Shown here piece after piece: positions 14,666-23,007 of a stretch of 64,000 nt of DNA. The translations under genes and the position numbers were made by a program. The notes under the pieces were generated by a model that saw nothing but the letters and a program-made list of their open reading frames with translations, was not told the DNA's origin and ran no database searches. The stretch's first letter is position 1. The number at the start of each line of letters is the position of its first letter. Source of the stretch: Dendrosporobacter quercicolus (GTDB taxonomy: Bacteria > Bacillota > Negativicutes > DSM-1736 > Dendrosporobacteraceae); contig NZ_FNHB01000013.1 in NCBI RefSeq assembly GCF_900104455.1, positions 1 through 64,000 of the forward strand, in the 5' to 3' direction.

Positions 14666-15781
14666 TCATTCAACTGCCGCTGAAATGATGGCAACCACCA
14701 GCTCAGCCGAATGATACAGATCTTCTTCTTTAATAAATTCTTCAGCCGTATGCACTTTGCTCATACCTACGCCCAAAACCGCGGTCGGCACACCATAAAA
14801 ATTAAAATAATTGGCGTCACTGCCGCCCCCGGTAGCCTGCAGTACGGCTTTTAAGCCGATATTGCCGGCAGCTTTCACCGCCAGAGCCACCACCGGGGAG
14901 TCGTCGGCCAGTTCAAAAGGGTCATACGCATGACGGACCTCCACCTGGGCCCGGCCCCCGTTTTGCGTCGCTACCCGTTCAAAAGTATGTTTCATATGCT
15001 CGGTCTGGGCGGCCAGTTTGCCAATATCGCGGCTGCGGGCTTCACATTTTAACTCGACCCGGTCAGGGACAATGTTGGTCGCCTGACCGCCGGATATCAT
15101 GCCGACATTGGCGGTCGTCTCATGGTCGATGCGCCCCTGCCTAAGTTCAGCTAAAGCCTTGCCGGCCATAACAATGGCATTCACCCCTTCCTCAGGCGCT
15201 ACGCCGGCATGAGCCGTCTTACCGTAAATAATCACGTCAATACTGTTTTGCCCAGGCGCTTTGGTAATAATCTGCCCCGGCGACCCGCCGGAATCCAAGG
15301 CATACCCCAGGCTGGCCTTTAAATCGGACCGCCTGATATGCTTTGAGCCATCCAGGCCGGCTTCTTCGGAAACCGTAAAAACCACCTGGATGCCGCTGTG
15401 CGGCAATTTATTTTCAATTACCACCCGCAGACCTTCCAAAATAGCGGCAACCCCGGCTTTATCATCAGCGCCTAAAATAGTATTGCCCGCCGATTTAATC
15501 AGGCCATCCTGCACCACTGGTTCAACCCCGGCGCAGGGCTCTACGCAATCCATATGCGCGCTCAGCATAATACTCTTACCTGCCACGTTTCCCGCCAAAT
15601 AGCCGATAATATTGCCGCAGGCGCCGCCAATTTCCGAACCGGCCTGATCCTCAAAAACGCTTAAACCCAATTGAGACAAGCGTTCCTTCAGCAAATCCCC
15701 AATTTCACGCTCAGCCTTGGACGAACAACGAATCCGCAGCAAATCCAAAAATTCCGCCAACATACGCTGCTTATTAATCAT
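14666..15781 (-). CDS. M20 family metallopeptidase (PepT-like)
   Basis: 371 residues, the length of peptidase T-like M20 proteins. The two-zinc site is complete: SAHMDCVEP supplies His and Asp, GADDKAG the bridging Asp, VSEEAGLDG the catalytic Glu pair, ALDSGG an Asp and SKVHTAEEF the last His. A dimerisation domain lies between (about 180-290). It would cleave short peptides in the cytoplasm; family members differ between tripeptidases and other aminoacyl hydrolases, so the exact substrate is open. The ATG follows GAAAGGATGG. Monocistronic. Confidence 0.85.
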   Translation of the reverse strand: MINKQRMLAEFLDLLRIRCSSKAEREIGDLLKERLSQLGLSVFEDQAGSEIGGACGNIIGYLAGNVAGKSIMLSAHMDCVEPCAGVEPVVQDGLIKSAGNTILGADDKAGVAAILEGLRVVIENKLPHSGIQVVFTVSEEAGLDGSKHIRRSDLKASLGYALDSGGSPGQIITKAPGQNSIDVIIYGKTAHAGVAPEEGVNAIVMAGKALAELRQGRIDHETTANVGMISGGQATNIVPDRVELKCEARSRDIGKLAAQTEHMKHTFERVATQNGGRAQVEVRHAYDPFELADDSPVVALAVKAAGNIGLKAVLQATGGGSDANYFNFYGVPTAVLGVGMSKVHTAEEFIKEEDLYHSAELVVAIISAAVE

Positions 15782-15863
15782 GCCTTTTCCATCCTTTCTA
15801 TTAAAAATTGCCAGCTATGTAAACAAACGCAATGGTTAAACTAAATAACGGAGGTGATAACAG

Positions 15864-16004
15864 ATGAAAAACAATTGTCAAATTGACAAAAAATGCGCCA
15901 AAAACGACCAGGCTAATCAGGTAAATCTGGAGTTTTCCCAGGAGTTAGCCGCTAAAAATCAGCTCCGGAACGACAAAGAATGCAAGTCGGAATGCAAACG
16001 CTAA
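15864..16004 (+). CDS. 46-residue small protein with four cysteines
   Basis: A near-perfect Shine-Dalgarno (GGAGGTGATAACAG) precedes an ATG opening a 46-codon frame that is rich in Lys, Asn, Gln and Cys, and a strong terminator follows. Cysteines sit at 5, 11, 40 and 44. The NLEFSQELAAKNQ core loosely recalls gamma-type or minor SASPs, but the cysteines are unusual for that group. A similar free-standing small gene lies at 34569. Function unknown. Confidence 0.6.
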   Translation: MKNNCQIDKKCAKNDQANQVNLEFSQELAAKNQLRNDKECKSECKR

Positions 16005-16022
16005 TCATAGCTGTTTCTTCGC

Positions 16023-16053
16023 CTGAAACGACGGCCTATTGCCGTCGTTTCAG
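16023..16053 (+). terminator. Terminator of the 46-residue gene
   Basis: CTGAAACGACGGC and its exact complement form a 13-bp stem around CTATT. It lies 19 bases after the stop at 16004. Confidence 0.8.
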
Positions 16054-16085
16054 CATTTTCCGTTAATCAGGGCAGTTTCAAGACA

Positions 16086-17237
16086 CTAGCGCAACAATTG
16101 GGCTTTGGTGATAATTGCCTCGCCAAACCGCGACTTCAGCCGGTCAACCGTACTATATAAAGCCCGCCGTTTGTCGCTTTCGTCAAATAGCGTCAGTTGA
16201 TCGCCGGACTGCAGACTGCTTACCGTAATGCCCAGCAGCCGTATACCCTCGGTATGACTGCACTTGTCAAAAATCATGCAGGCAGTTAGATAAATAGTTT
16301 CATCAAAGTTTGTTGACTGCGATAAAGTACAGCTTCTGGTAATTGTCCGGAACGAACGGTATCTTATTTTAACCGTAATTGTCCGGCCGCTGTACCCCGA
16401 GCAGCGCAAGCGCCAGCCCACTTTTTCGGCCAGCGCCAGCAATTCGGCTTTCAGTCTGTCCGTCCCGGTCAAATCAGCAGCAAAAGTCAGCTCCTTGCCG
16501 ACGGACTGAGGCGGACGTTCAGCGATAACCAGCCGGACGTCCCGGCCGTTAGCCAAAGCATGCAGCTGCTGGGCAATATTGCCGCAATGCTGAATGAGAA
16601 GTGCTAAATCAAACCGGGCCAGCTCACCAATTGTAGTGATGCCCAGCTCCCGCAAAATTTTATTCGTTGCAGCGCCAACACCCCATAGCCGGCTGACAGG
16701 CATGCTTTCCAACACGCCCAAAGCTTTTCCCGGGGCGATAACCACCAGGCCGTCCGGCTTTTTGAGCTCTGAAGCCAGTTTTGCCAGAAATTTGTTTTCA
16801 GCCGCCCCGACAGATGCCACCAGACCAACGGTCTGCCTGATCCGCTGCTTAATTTCAGCAGCCAGCTGGTATATATCCGGATAAAGCTGCTCCATGCCGC
16901 TGACATCTAAAAAAGCTTCATCCAGCGCCAGCGGTTCAATGAGGGGGGAGAACCCTGACAGCACAGTCATAATCCGGGCCGAAACCTCACTATACCGGGC
17001 GTGGCTTCCGGCCAGAAAAATCCCCTGCGGGCACCGGCGGCGAGCCTCAGCCATTGGCATGGCCGAATGTACCCCAAATTCGCGCGCCTCATAAGACGCG
17101 GTGGAAACAACGCCGCGGCTGCCCAAACCGCCAACAATTACCGGCTTTCCGGCCAGTTCCCGATGATCCCGCTGTTCAACGGCTGCATAGAACGCATCCA
17201 TATCAACATGAATAACCCAACGCTGCATGTTTTTCAC
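16086..17237 (-). CDS. dinB: DNA polymerase IV (Y family)
   Basis: 383 residues. It copies past DNA lesions at the cost of accuracy. The catalytic acids are visible in HVDMDAFYAAVE (residue 10 on) and LALDEAFLDVSG (about 104-115). The helix-hairpin-helix thumb and the little-finger domain follow, and a beta-clamp-binding peptide QLTLFD is near the C-terminus. The start is GTG 17237 or the ATG three codons later; neither has a strong ribosome site. No LexA-type operator was identified. Single gene. Confidence 0.92.
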   Translation of the reverse strand: MKNMQRWVIHVDMDAFYAAVEQRDHRELAGKPVIVGGLGSRGVVSTASYEAREFGVHSAMPMAEARRRCPQGIFLAGSHARYSEVSARIMTVLSGFSPLIEPLALDEAFLDVSGMEQLYPDIYQLAAEIKQRIRQTVGLVASVGAAENKFLAKLASELKKPDGLVVIAPGKALGVLESMPVSRLWGVGAATNKILRELGITTIGELARFDLALLIQHCGNIAQQLHALANGRDVRLVIAERPPQSVGKELTFAADLTGTDRLKAELLALAEKVGWRLRCSGYSGRTITVKIRYRSFRTITRSCTLSQSTNFDETIYLTACMIFDKCSHTEGIRLLGITVSSLQSGDQLTLFDESDKRRALYSTVDRLKSRFGEAIITKAQLLR

Positions 17238-17340
17238 TCATTTCCGGTGCGGCACACCGCCCTAAATCGGTGCAGCCATAGAGCGCGTGCCGGTTTAATT
17301 GCTATTTAAGAACACCCGTCCCGGCTTGTAAAGTTCCGGT

Positions 17341-17568
17341 TCAGGATTTTCCGCCCAGTAGCGAAGTATGGATAACAATAGGATCCAGCGGCTTAAAGCG
17401 GGTATCTTCTAAGAATTGCAAATCTGCCCGCAATTTACTGAGCTCATCCCGCAGAATACTTTTCGTATAATTATATTCTTCAAGCCGTACTACAGCATCA
17501 GACAGTTCGGCAATTTTTTCTTCATACTCCTTATGCTGCCGGACAATTTCCAATCCCGTCTTAATCAT
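17341..17568 (-). CDS. Small coiled-coil hypothetical protein
   Basis: 75 residues from the ATG at 17566-17568, which has AAGGAG nine bases upstream; a longer TTG start at 17592 is less well supported. The sequence is almost wholly helical with heptad-like Leu/Ile spacing (EKIAELSDAVVRLEE, LRDELSKLRADLQFLED), then a short hydrophobic tail. No family recognised. It may be a small structural or regulatory coiled coil. Confidence 0.55.
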   Translation of the reverse strand: MIKTGLEIVRQHKEYEEKIAELSDAVVRLEEYNYTKSILRDELSKLRADLQFLEDTRFKPLDPIVIHTSLLGGKS

Positions 17569-17671
17569 CGTGCGCTTCTCCTTACTTGTCAAAATTACAC
17601 CCTTTCTAATTATACCCCGATCTTGACAAATTCATTGAACGGAATGGAAAAACCCCATTCAAACAAAACAA

Positions 17672-17696
17672 GGCCTTGCGTTATCTACCCAAGGCC
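17672..17696 (-). terminator. Weak hairpin terminator
   Basis: GGCCTTG pairs with CAAGGCC across an eleven-base loop, with TTGTTTTG following on the minus strand. It lies 36 bases past the 17732 gene end. Confidence 0.45.
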
Positions 17697-17731
17697 AAAA
17701 TGTCGATCATCATTTGCAGTCATTTTTTGTT

Positions 17732-17968
17732 TTAGCAGGATTTCCGGCCAAACCGGGGATGTCTGGCCGGCTTTAAGCTCAACCGCAGAATTAATTCCAC
17801 CGCTCGCTTAAGTTCAATATCCTGGCGGCTGTGGGCTGTTTCCATTACGCAGATCGGATTGTCTACCCCCACTTCGCCCCCGGGCATATAAATATATTCA
17901 TGATTGATCGTATCGCCGAAAATAATACCGGCCTTGAGCTGGGCAGCAACCATAACACTCATCTTCAT
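17732..17968 (-). CDS. Hypothetical protein downstream of corA
   Basis: About 78 residues from an internal ATG (17966-17968); the frame runs back to 18013 and overlaps the corA end. The N-terminus MKMSVMVAAQLKAGIIFGD is mildly hydrophobic, and the middle carries GEVGVDNPICVMETAHSRQD. The tail is basic. No family recognised. It is probably co-transcribed with corA. Start uncertain. Confidence 0.45.
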   Translation of the reverse strand: MKMSVMVAAQLKAGIIFGDTINHEYIYMPGGEVGVDNPICVMETAHSRQDIELKRAVELILRLSLKPARHPRFGRKSC

Positions 17969-17991
17969 CCCTACAATCACCAAAAAATTCG

Positions 17992-18945
17992 TTAAAACAT
18001 GTTTTTCTTCCATAAAACAAACGCACTGACTGAAGTTAAGGCCAGCGAAATCATTGAAACATAAAGAAATCCGTGACTCTCGGCAATCGGAATAACAACA
18101 TTCATGCCGAAAAAGCTGGATATCATGGTTGGTATCGCCATGATAATCGTCATTGAGGCCAGAAATTTCATTACCATGTTCAAATTATTAGAAATAATTG
18201 AAGCAAAAGTCTCAACCATGCCAGTCAGAATACGGCTGTACATTTCAACCATTTCCTGCGCCTGTTTATTTTCAATGATAACATCTTCCAGCAAATCTTC
18301 ATCTTCTTCAAACATTTTAATGAGATACTGCAAATTGTTATTGGAACGCAGCCGCAGCAGCTTTTCCATTACTACGCCATTGGAACGCAGCGATGCATTG
18401 AAATAAGTCAGGGCTTTTTGCAGTTCCAGAAGTTGAAACAGGCCCTCGTTCTTCATCGAACGGTGCAGCTGTTTTTCGATTTCATCCGTCAGACGACTGA
18501 TTTGCCGGATATATTTTAAATATAACGTCGCCGACTTATATAAGAATTGAAATAGAAACCTGGTTTTCTTGAATGTACTGAACAGTTTGGCGTTATTGCA
18601 GTTAAACTCGGATAAAACTTCGTTATTCTCCAGGCAGACAGTAATGACATAATCCCGCGTCAGTACAATTCCCAGCGGCAAAGTATCATAAGAAACCCTG
18701 GTGCGCATAACCGGAACATTAGTGATAATCAGAATACAGTCATCCTCAATTTCCGTACGCGAGCGCTCTTCTTCATCCAGCGCCGCTTTTAAAATATCCA
18801 TCGGTATATTGACTGCTGCCGCCACAATGTTAAGCTCAGCGACAGTCGGATTGACAAGATTGAACCAGGCCCCTTTTTCCAGGGCATCAACAGCCAATTC
18901 ACGCAGAGCTCCAGTGTAACAATCGCTTTTATACACTTGCAGCAT
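17992..18945 (-). CDS. corA: CorA-family divalent cation transporter
   Basis: 317 residues with the CorA plan: a soluble, helical N-terminal domain (1-255) and two C-terminal membrane helices. The signature GMN sits in SSFFGMNVVIP near 283 at the mouth of the pore. The family moves Mg2+ (sometimes Co2+ or Ni2+) inward as a pentamer. The ATG follows AAGGGGGAATATTC. The 360-base upstream region is AT-rich; I looked for an M-box riboswitch and could not support one. The stretch before the gene carries a second copy of the GGGGAATATTC word. Confidence 0.9.
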   Translation of the reverse strand: MLQVYKSDCYTGALRELAVDALEKGAWFNLVNPTVAELNIVAAAVNIPMDILKAALDEEERSRTEIEDDCILIITNVPVMRTRVSYDTLPLGIVLTRDYVITVCLENNEVLSEFNCNNAKLFSTFKKTRFLFQFLYKSATLYLKYIRQISRLTDEIEKQLHRSMKNEGLFQLLELQKALTYFNASLRSNGVVMEKLLRLRSNNNLQYLIKMFEEDEDLLEDVIIENKQAQEMVEMYSRILTGMVETFASIISNNLNMVMKFLASMTIIMAIPTMISSFFGMNVVIPIAESHGFLYVSMISLALTSVSAFVLWKKNMF

Positions 18946-19264
18946 GAATATTCCCCCTTTTCATGGGGAAGCAGGTCCAGATCTCTCACTAAAAAAATTT
19001 AAATAAGTAAGAAAAATGGAATATTCCCCGATATTTGATTATTTTTACAAAACAGCGTAAACTAGGTATGTCTACATCCATTTTTCTCACCTGCCTCATT
19101 AGTTTAATTAGCTTTACATTAAAAATATACTCTCCGGGCTTACAATAGTCAATACATTTAACCGTAATTTATCATTTCCGCTACAGTTGGTACTTGAAAC
19201 AATACGCAGGACTGGCCGTACCAGCTCCGGTATGCAGTGACTTTATTTACCGTCAGCAAGCTTG
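18946..19264. other. AT-rich non-coding region upstream of corA
   Basis: No gene is seen. GAATATTCCCC (plus strand) occurs at 18946-18956, overlapping the corA ribosome site, and again at 19019-19029. No riboswitch fold was supported. The region presumably holds the corA promoter. Confidence 0.4.
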
Positions 19265-19294
19265 TTGACAAAGCCCTTTTAATTTTGCTATAAT
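19265..19294 (+). promoter_or_regulatory. SigA-type promoter of the tRNA-Ser pair
   Basis: TTGACA at 19265-19270 and TATAAT at 19289-19294 are both perfect, with an 18-base spacer. The -10 box ends 18 bases before the first tRNA. Confidence 0.85.
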
Positions 19295-19312
19295 GTTAGA
19301 TGTGCCGGACAC

Positions 19313-19401
19313 GGAGGGGTGTCCGAGTGGTTTATGGAGCTGGTCTTGAAAACCAGTGATCCCGCAAGGGACCGTGGGTTCGAATCCCACCCCCTCCGCC
19401 A
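19313..19401 (+). tRNA. tRNA-Ser (anticodon TGA)
   Basis: Class II cloverleaf with acceptor GGAGGGG/CCCCTCC, anticodon loop CTTGAAA giving TGA, a long variable arm (TGATCCCGCAAGGGACC region), T-arm GGGTTCGAATCCC and encoded GCCA end. 89 nt. Confidence 0.96.
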
Positions 19402-19427
19402 TATTAAATTTAGACAACACAGCATTC

Positions 19428-19518
19428 GGAGTGGTACTCAAGTGGCTGAAGAGGACGGTTTGCTAAATCGTTAGGGGTCGTGAGGCCCGCCAGGGTTCAA
19501 ATCCCTGCCACTCCGCCA
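19428..19518 (+). tRNA. tRNA-Ser (anticodon GCT)
   Basis: Class II cloverleaf with acceptor GGAGTGG/CCACTCC, anticodon loop TTGCTAA giving GCT, a long variable arm, T-arm GGGTTCAAATCCC and encoded GCCA end. It lies 26 bases after the TGA tRNA and shares its promoter. Confidence 0.96.
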
Positions 19519-19532
19519 TCAATGAAAAATTG

Positions 19533-19566
19533 ACGGCTATCAACGGAAACGTTGGTAGCCGTTTTA
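19533..19566 (+). terminator. Terminator of the tRNA-Ser operon
   Basis: ACGGCTATCAACG pairs with CGTTGGTAGCCGT around a GAAA tetraloop and is followed by TTTT. Confidence 0.85.
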
Positions 19567-19765
19567 TGTTTCCCTGGTCTTACAGCCTCCCCCTATTCTA
19601 TCTATGATTCATTCTATTCCGGATGAGCGCAATTGCCTCTCTCAGTTTCAACACGTTCCTTCAACAAAAATGCCAGTTTTCGCAAAAGCAGCGCTCAAAC
19701 TTCCTCCTATATCGGCAACAGCGCCCGGGATGATTGACCTGCCCCGCCTTAACCGGCTTTGTATA

Positions 19766-19807
19766 AGCAGCACAACAGCTCCATTGCGATGGAGCTGTTG
19801 TGCTGCT
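19766..19807 (-). terminator. Terminator of the lut operon
   Basis: A 19-bp perfect stem (AGCAGCACAACAGCTCCAT and complement) closes on TGCG. It overlaps the last bases of lutC. No other gene lies between 19519 and 19805. Confidence 0.75.
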
Positions 19808-20519
19808 ATTCATCCATAATGCAAACATACACGTACTTGGAGCCATGAACGCCAATGGTTAAATCCATCTCGATATCCGAAGTGCGGCTGGGTCCGGCAA
19901 TAAAGGTGGTGGTGGTCGGCAGTTTTGTGCCATAACGCTGTTTTAGCAGTTTCATTACCGAGTAAAAACCGTCAACCAATTGCGCTGTTGTAAAAACAGC
20001 AATCAGCGTAATCGGCAGAATAGACACCGTTGTCGGTTGCCCGGCGCCGCCCGGCAGTACCAGCGTTCCCGTCTCGGCCATGGCAATATCGCCCCACACC
20101 ACGCCGGCCTCCATTGACTCGGCCGACGGAATCCACTCCTGGCGGCCCGTCGCCAGCGGCCATACAAATAATTTGGCCTCAGCCTGGGCAAAAATCTCCC
20201 TTAAATTTAGTTTTTCCAGTTCGGGATGATCCCACCGGACAGCCTGCTGAATTCCCCTTTCGCGAATGATCGCGGTCAGAGCGTTTGCCAGTTCGTCCCT
20301 GTTTCCGACACTAAACGCCTGACCGCCCAGTGCCTTCCACTCTTTGATAAACCGTTCCCTGAGCTCCCGCCGTTCTTCAACTGTTGTGCCGCGTTCCGTG
20401 AATAGGCCGTCCATCGGATTCTCCACCCGCCCGGCTTTTGAACCCGGCGGCGTCTTAATACGATTGCGGATTGCGGAAAAAAACGCTTCCCGGTCGCCCG
20501 TCAGCTTGCCTTGCGCCAT
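19806..20519 (-). CDS. lutC: LutC, lactate utilisation LUD-domain protein
   Basis: 237 residues of the LUD (DUF162) family. LutC works with LutA and LutB in the oxidation of L-lactate to pyruvate. Typical family segments are ETGTLVLPGGAGQPTTVSIL in the middle and TFIAGPSRTSDIE and GVHGSKYVYVCIMDE at the end. The ATG has AAAGGAG upstream and lies five bases after the lutB stop, so it is the last gene of lutABC. The N-terminal 40 residues are basic and less conserved. Confidence 0.9.
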   Translation of the reverse strand: MAQGKLTGDREAFFSAIRNRIKTPPGSKAGRVENPMDGLFTERGTTVEERRELRERFIKEWKALGGQAFSVGNRDELANALTAIIRERGIQQAVRWDHPELEKLNLREIFAQAEAKLFVWPLATGRQEWIPSAESMEAGVVWGDIAMAETGTLVLPGGAGQPTTVSILPITLIAVFTTAQLVDGFYSVMKLLKQRYGTKLPTTTTFIAGPSRTSDIEMDLTIGVHGSKYVYVCIMDE

Positions 20520-20524
20520 TTTAT

Positions 20525-21955
20525 CTACTCCTTTCGCTCTTCATTCAGTTCCGGCCAAATTTCGTGGAAGAACTTATCCGGCAACGCCGGCATGTCACGA
20601 TATTTCAACCAGTCTGAGATTGGCGGCGGACCATAAGCAATTTTTTGGGCTTTAACCAGCGGAAACTGGAACCGGCGGGCCATACGGATGGAAAAACGGT
20701 ACCGGCTCATACTGGCAAAAACCGCATTCCAGCCTTTGTAGGCAATATCTTCTAAAATTTCGCCTTTTTTCTCCAGCTCCACTTTGTCATTGCGCAAGGC
20801 GTACAGCATATCGTGCAACGGTATCTTTACCGGACAGGCCGTGTGGCAGGCCCCGCACAAAGTAGAGGCATAAGGCAGCTCGCCGTATTTGGAAATCCCC
20901 TGGTATAAGGGCGATAAAACAGCGCCAATCGGCCCCGGATAGACCCAGCCGTAAGCATGACCGCCAATGTTCCTGTACACCGGGCAGGCATTAAGACAGG
21001 AACCGCAGCGGATACAGTTAAGAACCTTTTCATAGGTTGAACCAAGCAGCTTGGAACGGCCATTGTCAACAATGACCAGATGAAATTCCTGCGGCCCGTC
21101 CAGTTCCTCTTCCATACGGATACCGGTAGACAACGTATTATAAACGGTTATTTTTTGACCGGTTGCGCTGCGGGCCAGCAAAGACAGCATCACGGCCAAT
21201 TCCTCCACGCCCGGCAGGATTCGTTCCATCCCCATAATGGTCACAAGCGTCGGCGCCAGCGCCGATATGATTCTGGCGTTGCCTTCATTGGTGCATACCG
21301 TAACAGCGCCTGAATCGGCAATGGCAAAATTACAGCCGGTAATGCCGATATCGATATTCAGAAACTGTTGCCGCAGATATTTACGGGCAAAAGCGCACAA
21401 ATCAGCTGTCTCGGCCGGTATTTTTTCGTTGCTTACGGCATTAAACAGCTCGGCCACCTGAAAACGGTTCTTATGCATTGCCGGAACGATAATATGTGAT
21501 GGCGTCTCATCCGCCAGCTGGATAATCCATTCACCCAAATCGGACTCAATCACTTTGCAGCCCATTTTTTCCAGCGCCGGATTGAGATGAATTTCCTCAG
21601 ATACCATCGACTTGGATTTTACAATCGATTTGGCATCCTTCTCCTTGGCCAGGTTTTCAATATACTGCACCGCTTCCTCGCCGGTCCTGGCTAAGCAAAC
21701 ATGGCCGCCTCGCTGTAAGACATTATCCACCAGTTGCTCAAGATACTGATCCAGGTGCTGAATGACATGCATCCGAATGGCCTCCGCCCGTTCGCGGAAA
21801 GCCGCCCAGCGCTCGGGCCCCACTTCGGCAATGGCTTCGGCCCGTTTGCCTCTTAACCGTCCGGTGCCTAATTTTACCGCTTTAATCATTACAGTATCAG
21901 CCAGCGCTTTATGATAGCGCTTCCGGAAACTAGGTTCAATATGCATTGTCATCAC
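20525..21955 (-). CDS. lutB: LutB, iron-sulfur lactate utilisation protein
   Basis: 476 residues: an N-terminal LUD domain, then a ferredoxin-type part with CIRCGSCLNACPVY (about residue 314) and CGACHTACPVKIPLHD (about 368), which together bind two 4Fe-4S clusters. It passes electrons from lactate oxidation within the LutABC complex. The listed start is GTG, which overlaps the lutA stop as GTGA; an ATG at the next codon or at the fourth codon is equally possible behind AAGGAG. Tightly coupled operon with lutA and lutC. Confidence 0.93.
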   Translation of the reverse strand: MMTMHIEPSFRKRYHKALADTVMIKAVKLGTGRLRGKRAEAIAEVGPERWAAFRERAEAIRMHVIQHLDQYLEQLVDNVLQRGGHVCLARTGEEAVQYIENLAKEKDAKSIVKSKSMVSEEIHLNPALEKMGCKVIESDLGEWIIQLADETPSHIIVPAMHKNRFQVAELFNAVSNEKIPAETADLCAFARKYLRQQFLNIDIGITGCNFAIADSGAVTVCTNEGNARIISALAPTLVTIMGMERILPGVEELAVMLSLLARSATGQKITVYNTLSTGIRMEEELDGPQEFHLVIVDNGRSKLLGSTYEKVLNCIRCGSCLNACPVYRNIGGHAYGWVYPGPIGAVLSPLYQGISKYGELPYASTLCGACHTACPVKIPLHDMLYALRNDKVELEKKGEILEDIAYKGWNAVFASMSRYRFSIRMARRFQFPLVKAQKIAYGPPPISDWLKYRDMPALPDKFFHEIWPELNEERKE

Positions 21956-22674
21956 ACTCCTTGATCCAAGACTTGCGCCAGATGCATTACTTTTACCGGA
22001 TAGCCCTTACGGCTTAAGCGGCCGCTGATATTCATCAGACAGGTCAGGTCACTGCCGGCCAGCACCTCGGCTCCGGTCGCAATGACATTGTCGACTTTTT
22101 CTTCCAGAATTGCGCCCGATATGTCGGCCATTTTCACTGAGAAGGTCCCGCCAAAACCGCAGCAATCATAGGAATACGGCAGTTCAACAAAATCAAGGTC
22201 TCTCACATTCTTCAATAAAAGCTTCGGCTGTTCCTCAATGCCGAGCAGCCTGGACATATGACAGCTGGAATGATAAGTAACCTTCTTGCGGAAGGTTGCG
22301 CCCACATCGGTTAGGCCCAGCACATCTACGATAAACTGCGAAAATTCGTACGTCTTATGCACAAATTCCTCGGCCCGTTTTTCCCAGACAGGGTCACCGG
22401 CAAACAAGGTCGGATACCCATGGTGAATCATTGAGGCGCATGAGCCGGAAGGCATAACAATCCGCTCGCTTTTCTCAAACACCTCAATGACCTTTTTCGC
22501 CACATCGGCCGCTTCCCGGTGATAACCGCTGGAATACGCCGGCTGTCCGCAGCAGGTCTGCCCCTCGGGGAAATCCAGCTCCACGCCGCTGCGCTTCAGT
22601 ACATTGACAACGCTTCTGCCCACATCGGCGTACATCATATCGGCAATGCAGGTTACAAATAATGATGCCTTCAA
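21952..22674 (-). CDS. lutA: LutA, CCG-domain lactate utilisation protein
   Basis: 240 residues from TTG 22672-22674, which gives the family N-terminus KASLFVTCIADMM and has a run of eight G five bases upstream; an ATG fifteen bases earlier in the frame is possible. Two CCG domains are visible with TCCGQPAYSSGY and DCCGFGGTFSVK, as in heterodisulfide-reductase subunit B-like proteins that bind an unusual iron-sulfur cluster. It is the first gene of lutABC. No regulator gene sits beside it. Confidence 0.9.
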   Translation of the reverse strand: MKASLFVTCIADMMYADVGRSVVNVLKRSGVELDFPEGQTCCGQPAYSSGYHREAADVAKKVIEVFEKSERIVMPSGSCASMIHHGYPTLFAGDPVWEKRAEEFVHKTYEFSQFIVDVLGLTDVGATFRKKVTYHSSCHMSRLLGIEEQPKLLLKNVRDLDFVELPYSYDCCGFGGTFSVKMADISGAILEEKVDNVIATGAEVLAGSDLTCLMNISGRLSRKGYPVKVMHLAQVLDQGV

Positions 22675-23007
22675 TATTACCCCCCCCATATAGCTCCTGG
22701 CTAAATTCGCTTGCTCCAGCAAAGCTTACCATTAGGTTTGGCATTAACAGCAAATTTATTCATTTCGGCCGGTAACGGTAAAAAGCGAAAAACGGAATTG
22801 AACCGCAAAGTACGCGAAGTACACAAAGAGAACGCCAAATACGGTGCGAAAACTATCGCACCGGGGATAACGCGGGTTGAAGGCGCAAGAATGGCAAAAT
22901 AGCGCGCTCCGGCTAACGTGCGGCAACTGACTGCGCCAATGCCCGCAGCAAAAAAACAGGCTGCTGGCCCGATGTCCGGGAAAGTCAGCCTGTTTCAGTT
23001 TCAGAGG
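22675..23007. other. Intergenic region between lutA and addA
   Basis: No gene is supported. It holds the lutA upstream region with the G8 tract (22680-22687), a Lys/Arg-rich spurious frame containing CCGCAAAGTACGCGAAG-type sequence near 22805, and the addA terminator at 22954-22995. Confidence 0.5.
22954..22995 (-). terminator. Terminator of the sbcDC-addBA operon
   Basis: AAACAGGCTG pairs with CAGCCTGTTT, with an inner GC-rich stem (CCCG/CGGG), followed by a T-run on the minus strand. It lies 13 bases after the addA stop. Confidence 0.75.

Noticed and set aside
18946-19140. M-box magnesium riboswitch before corA
   Set aside because: A GGTGAG word is present on the minus strand, but the other conserved M-box elements (CTGCCC segment and long P1/P2 arms) are not.
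22711-22902. Plus-strand basic frame between lutA and addA
   Set aside because: Low-complexity Lys/Arg-rich translation, no ribosome site and no recognisable family.
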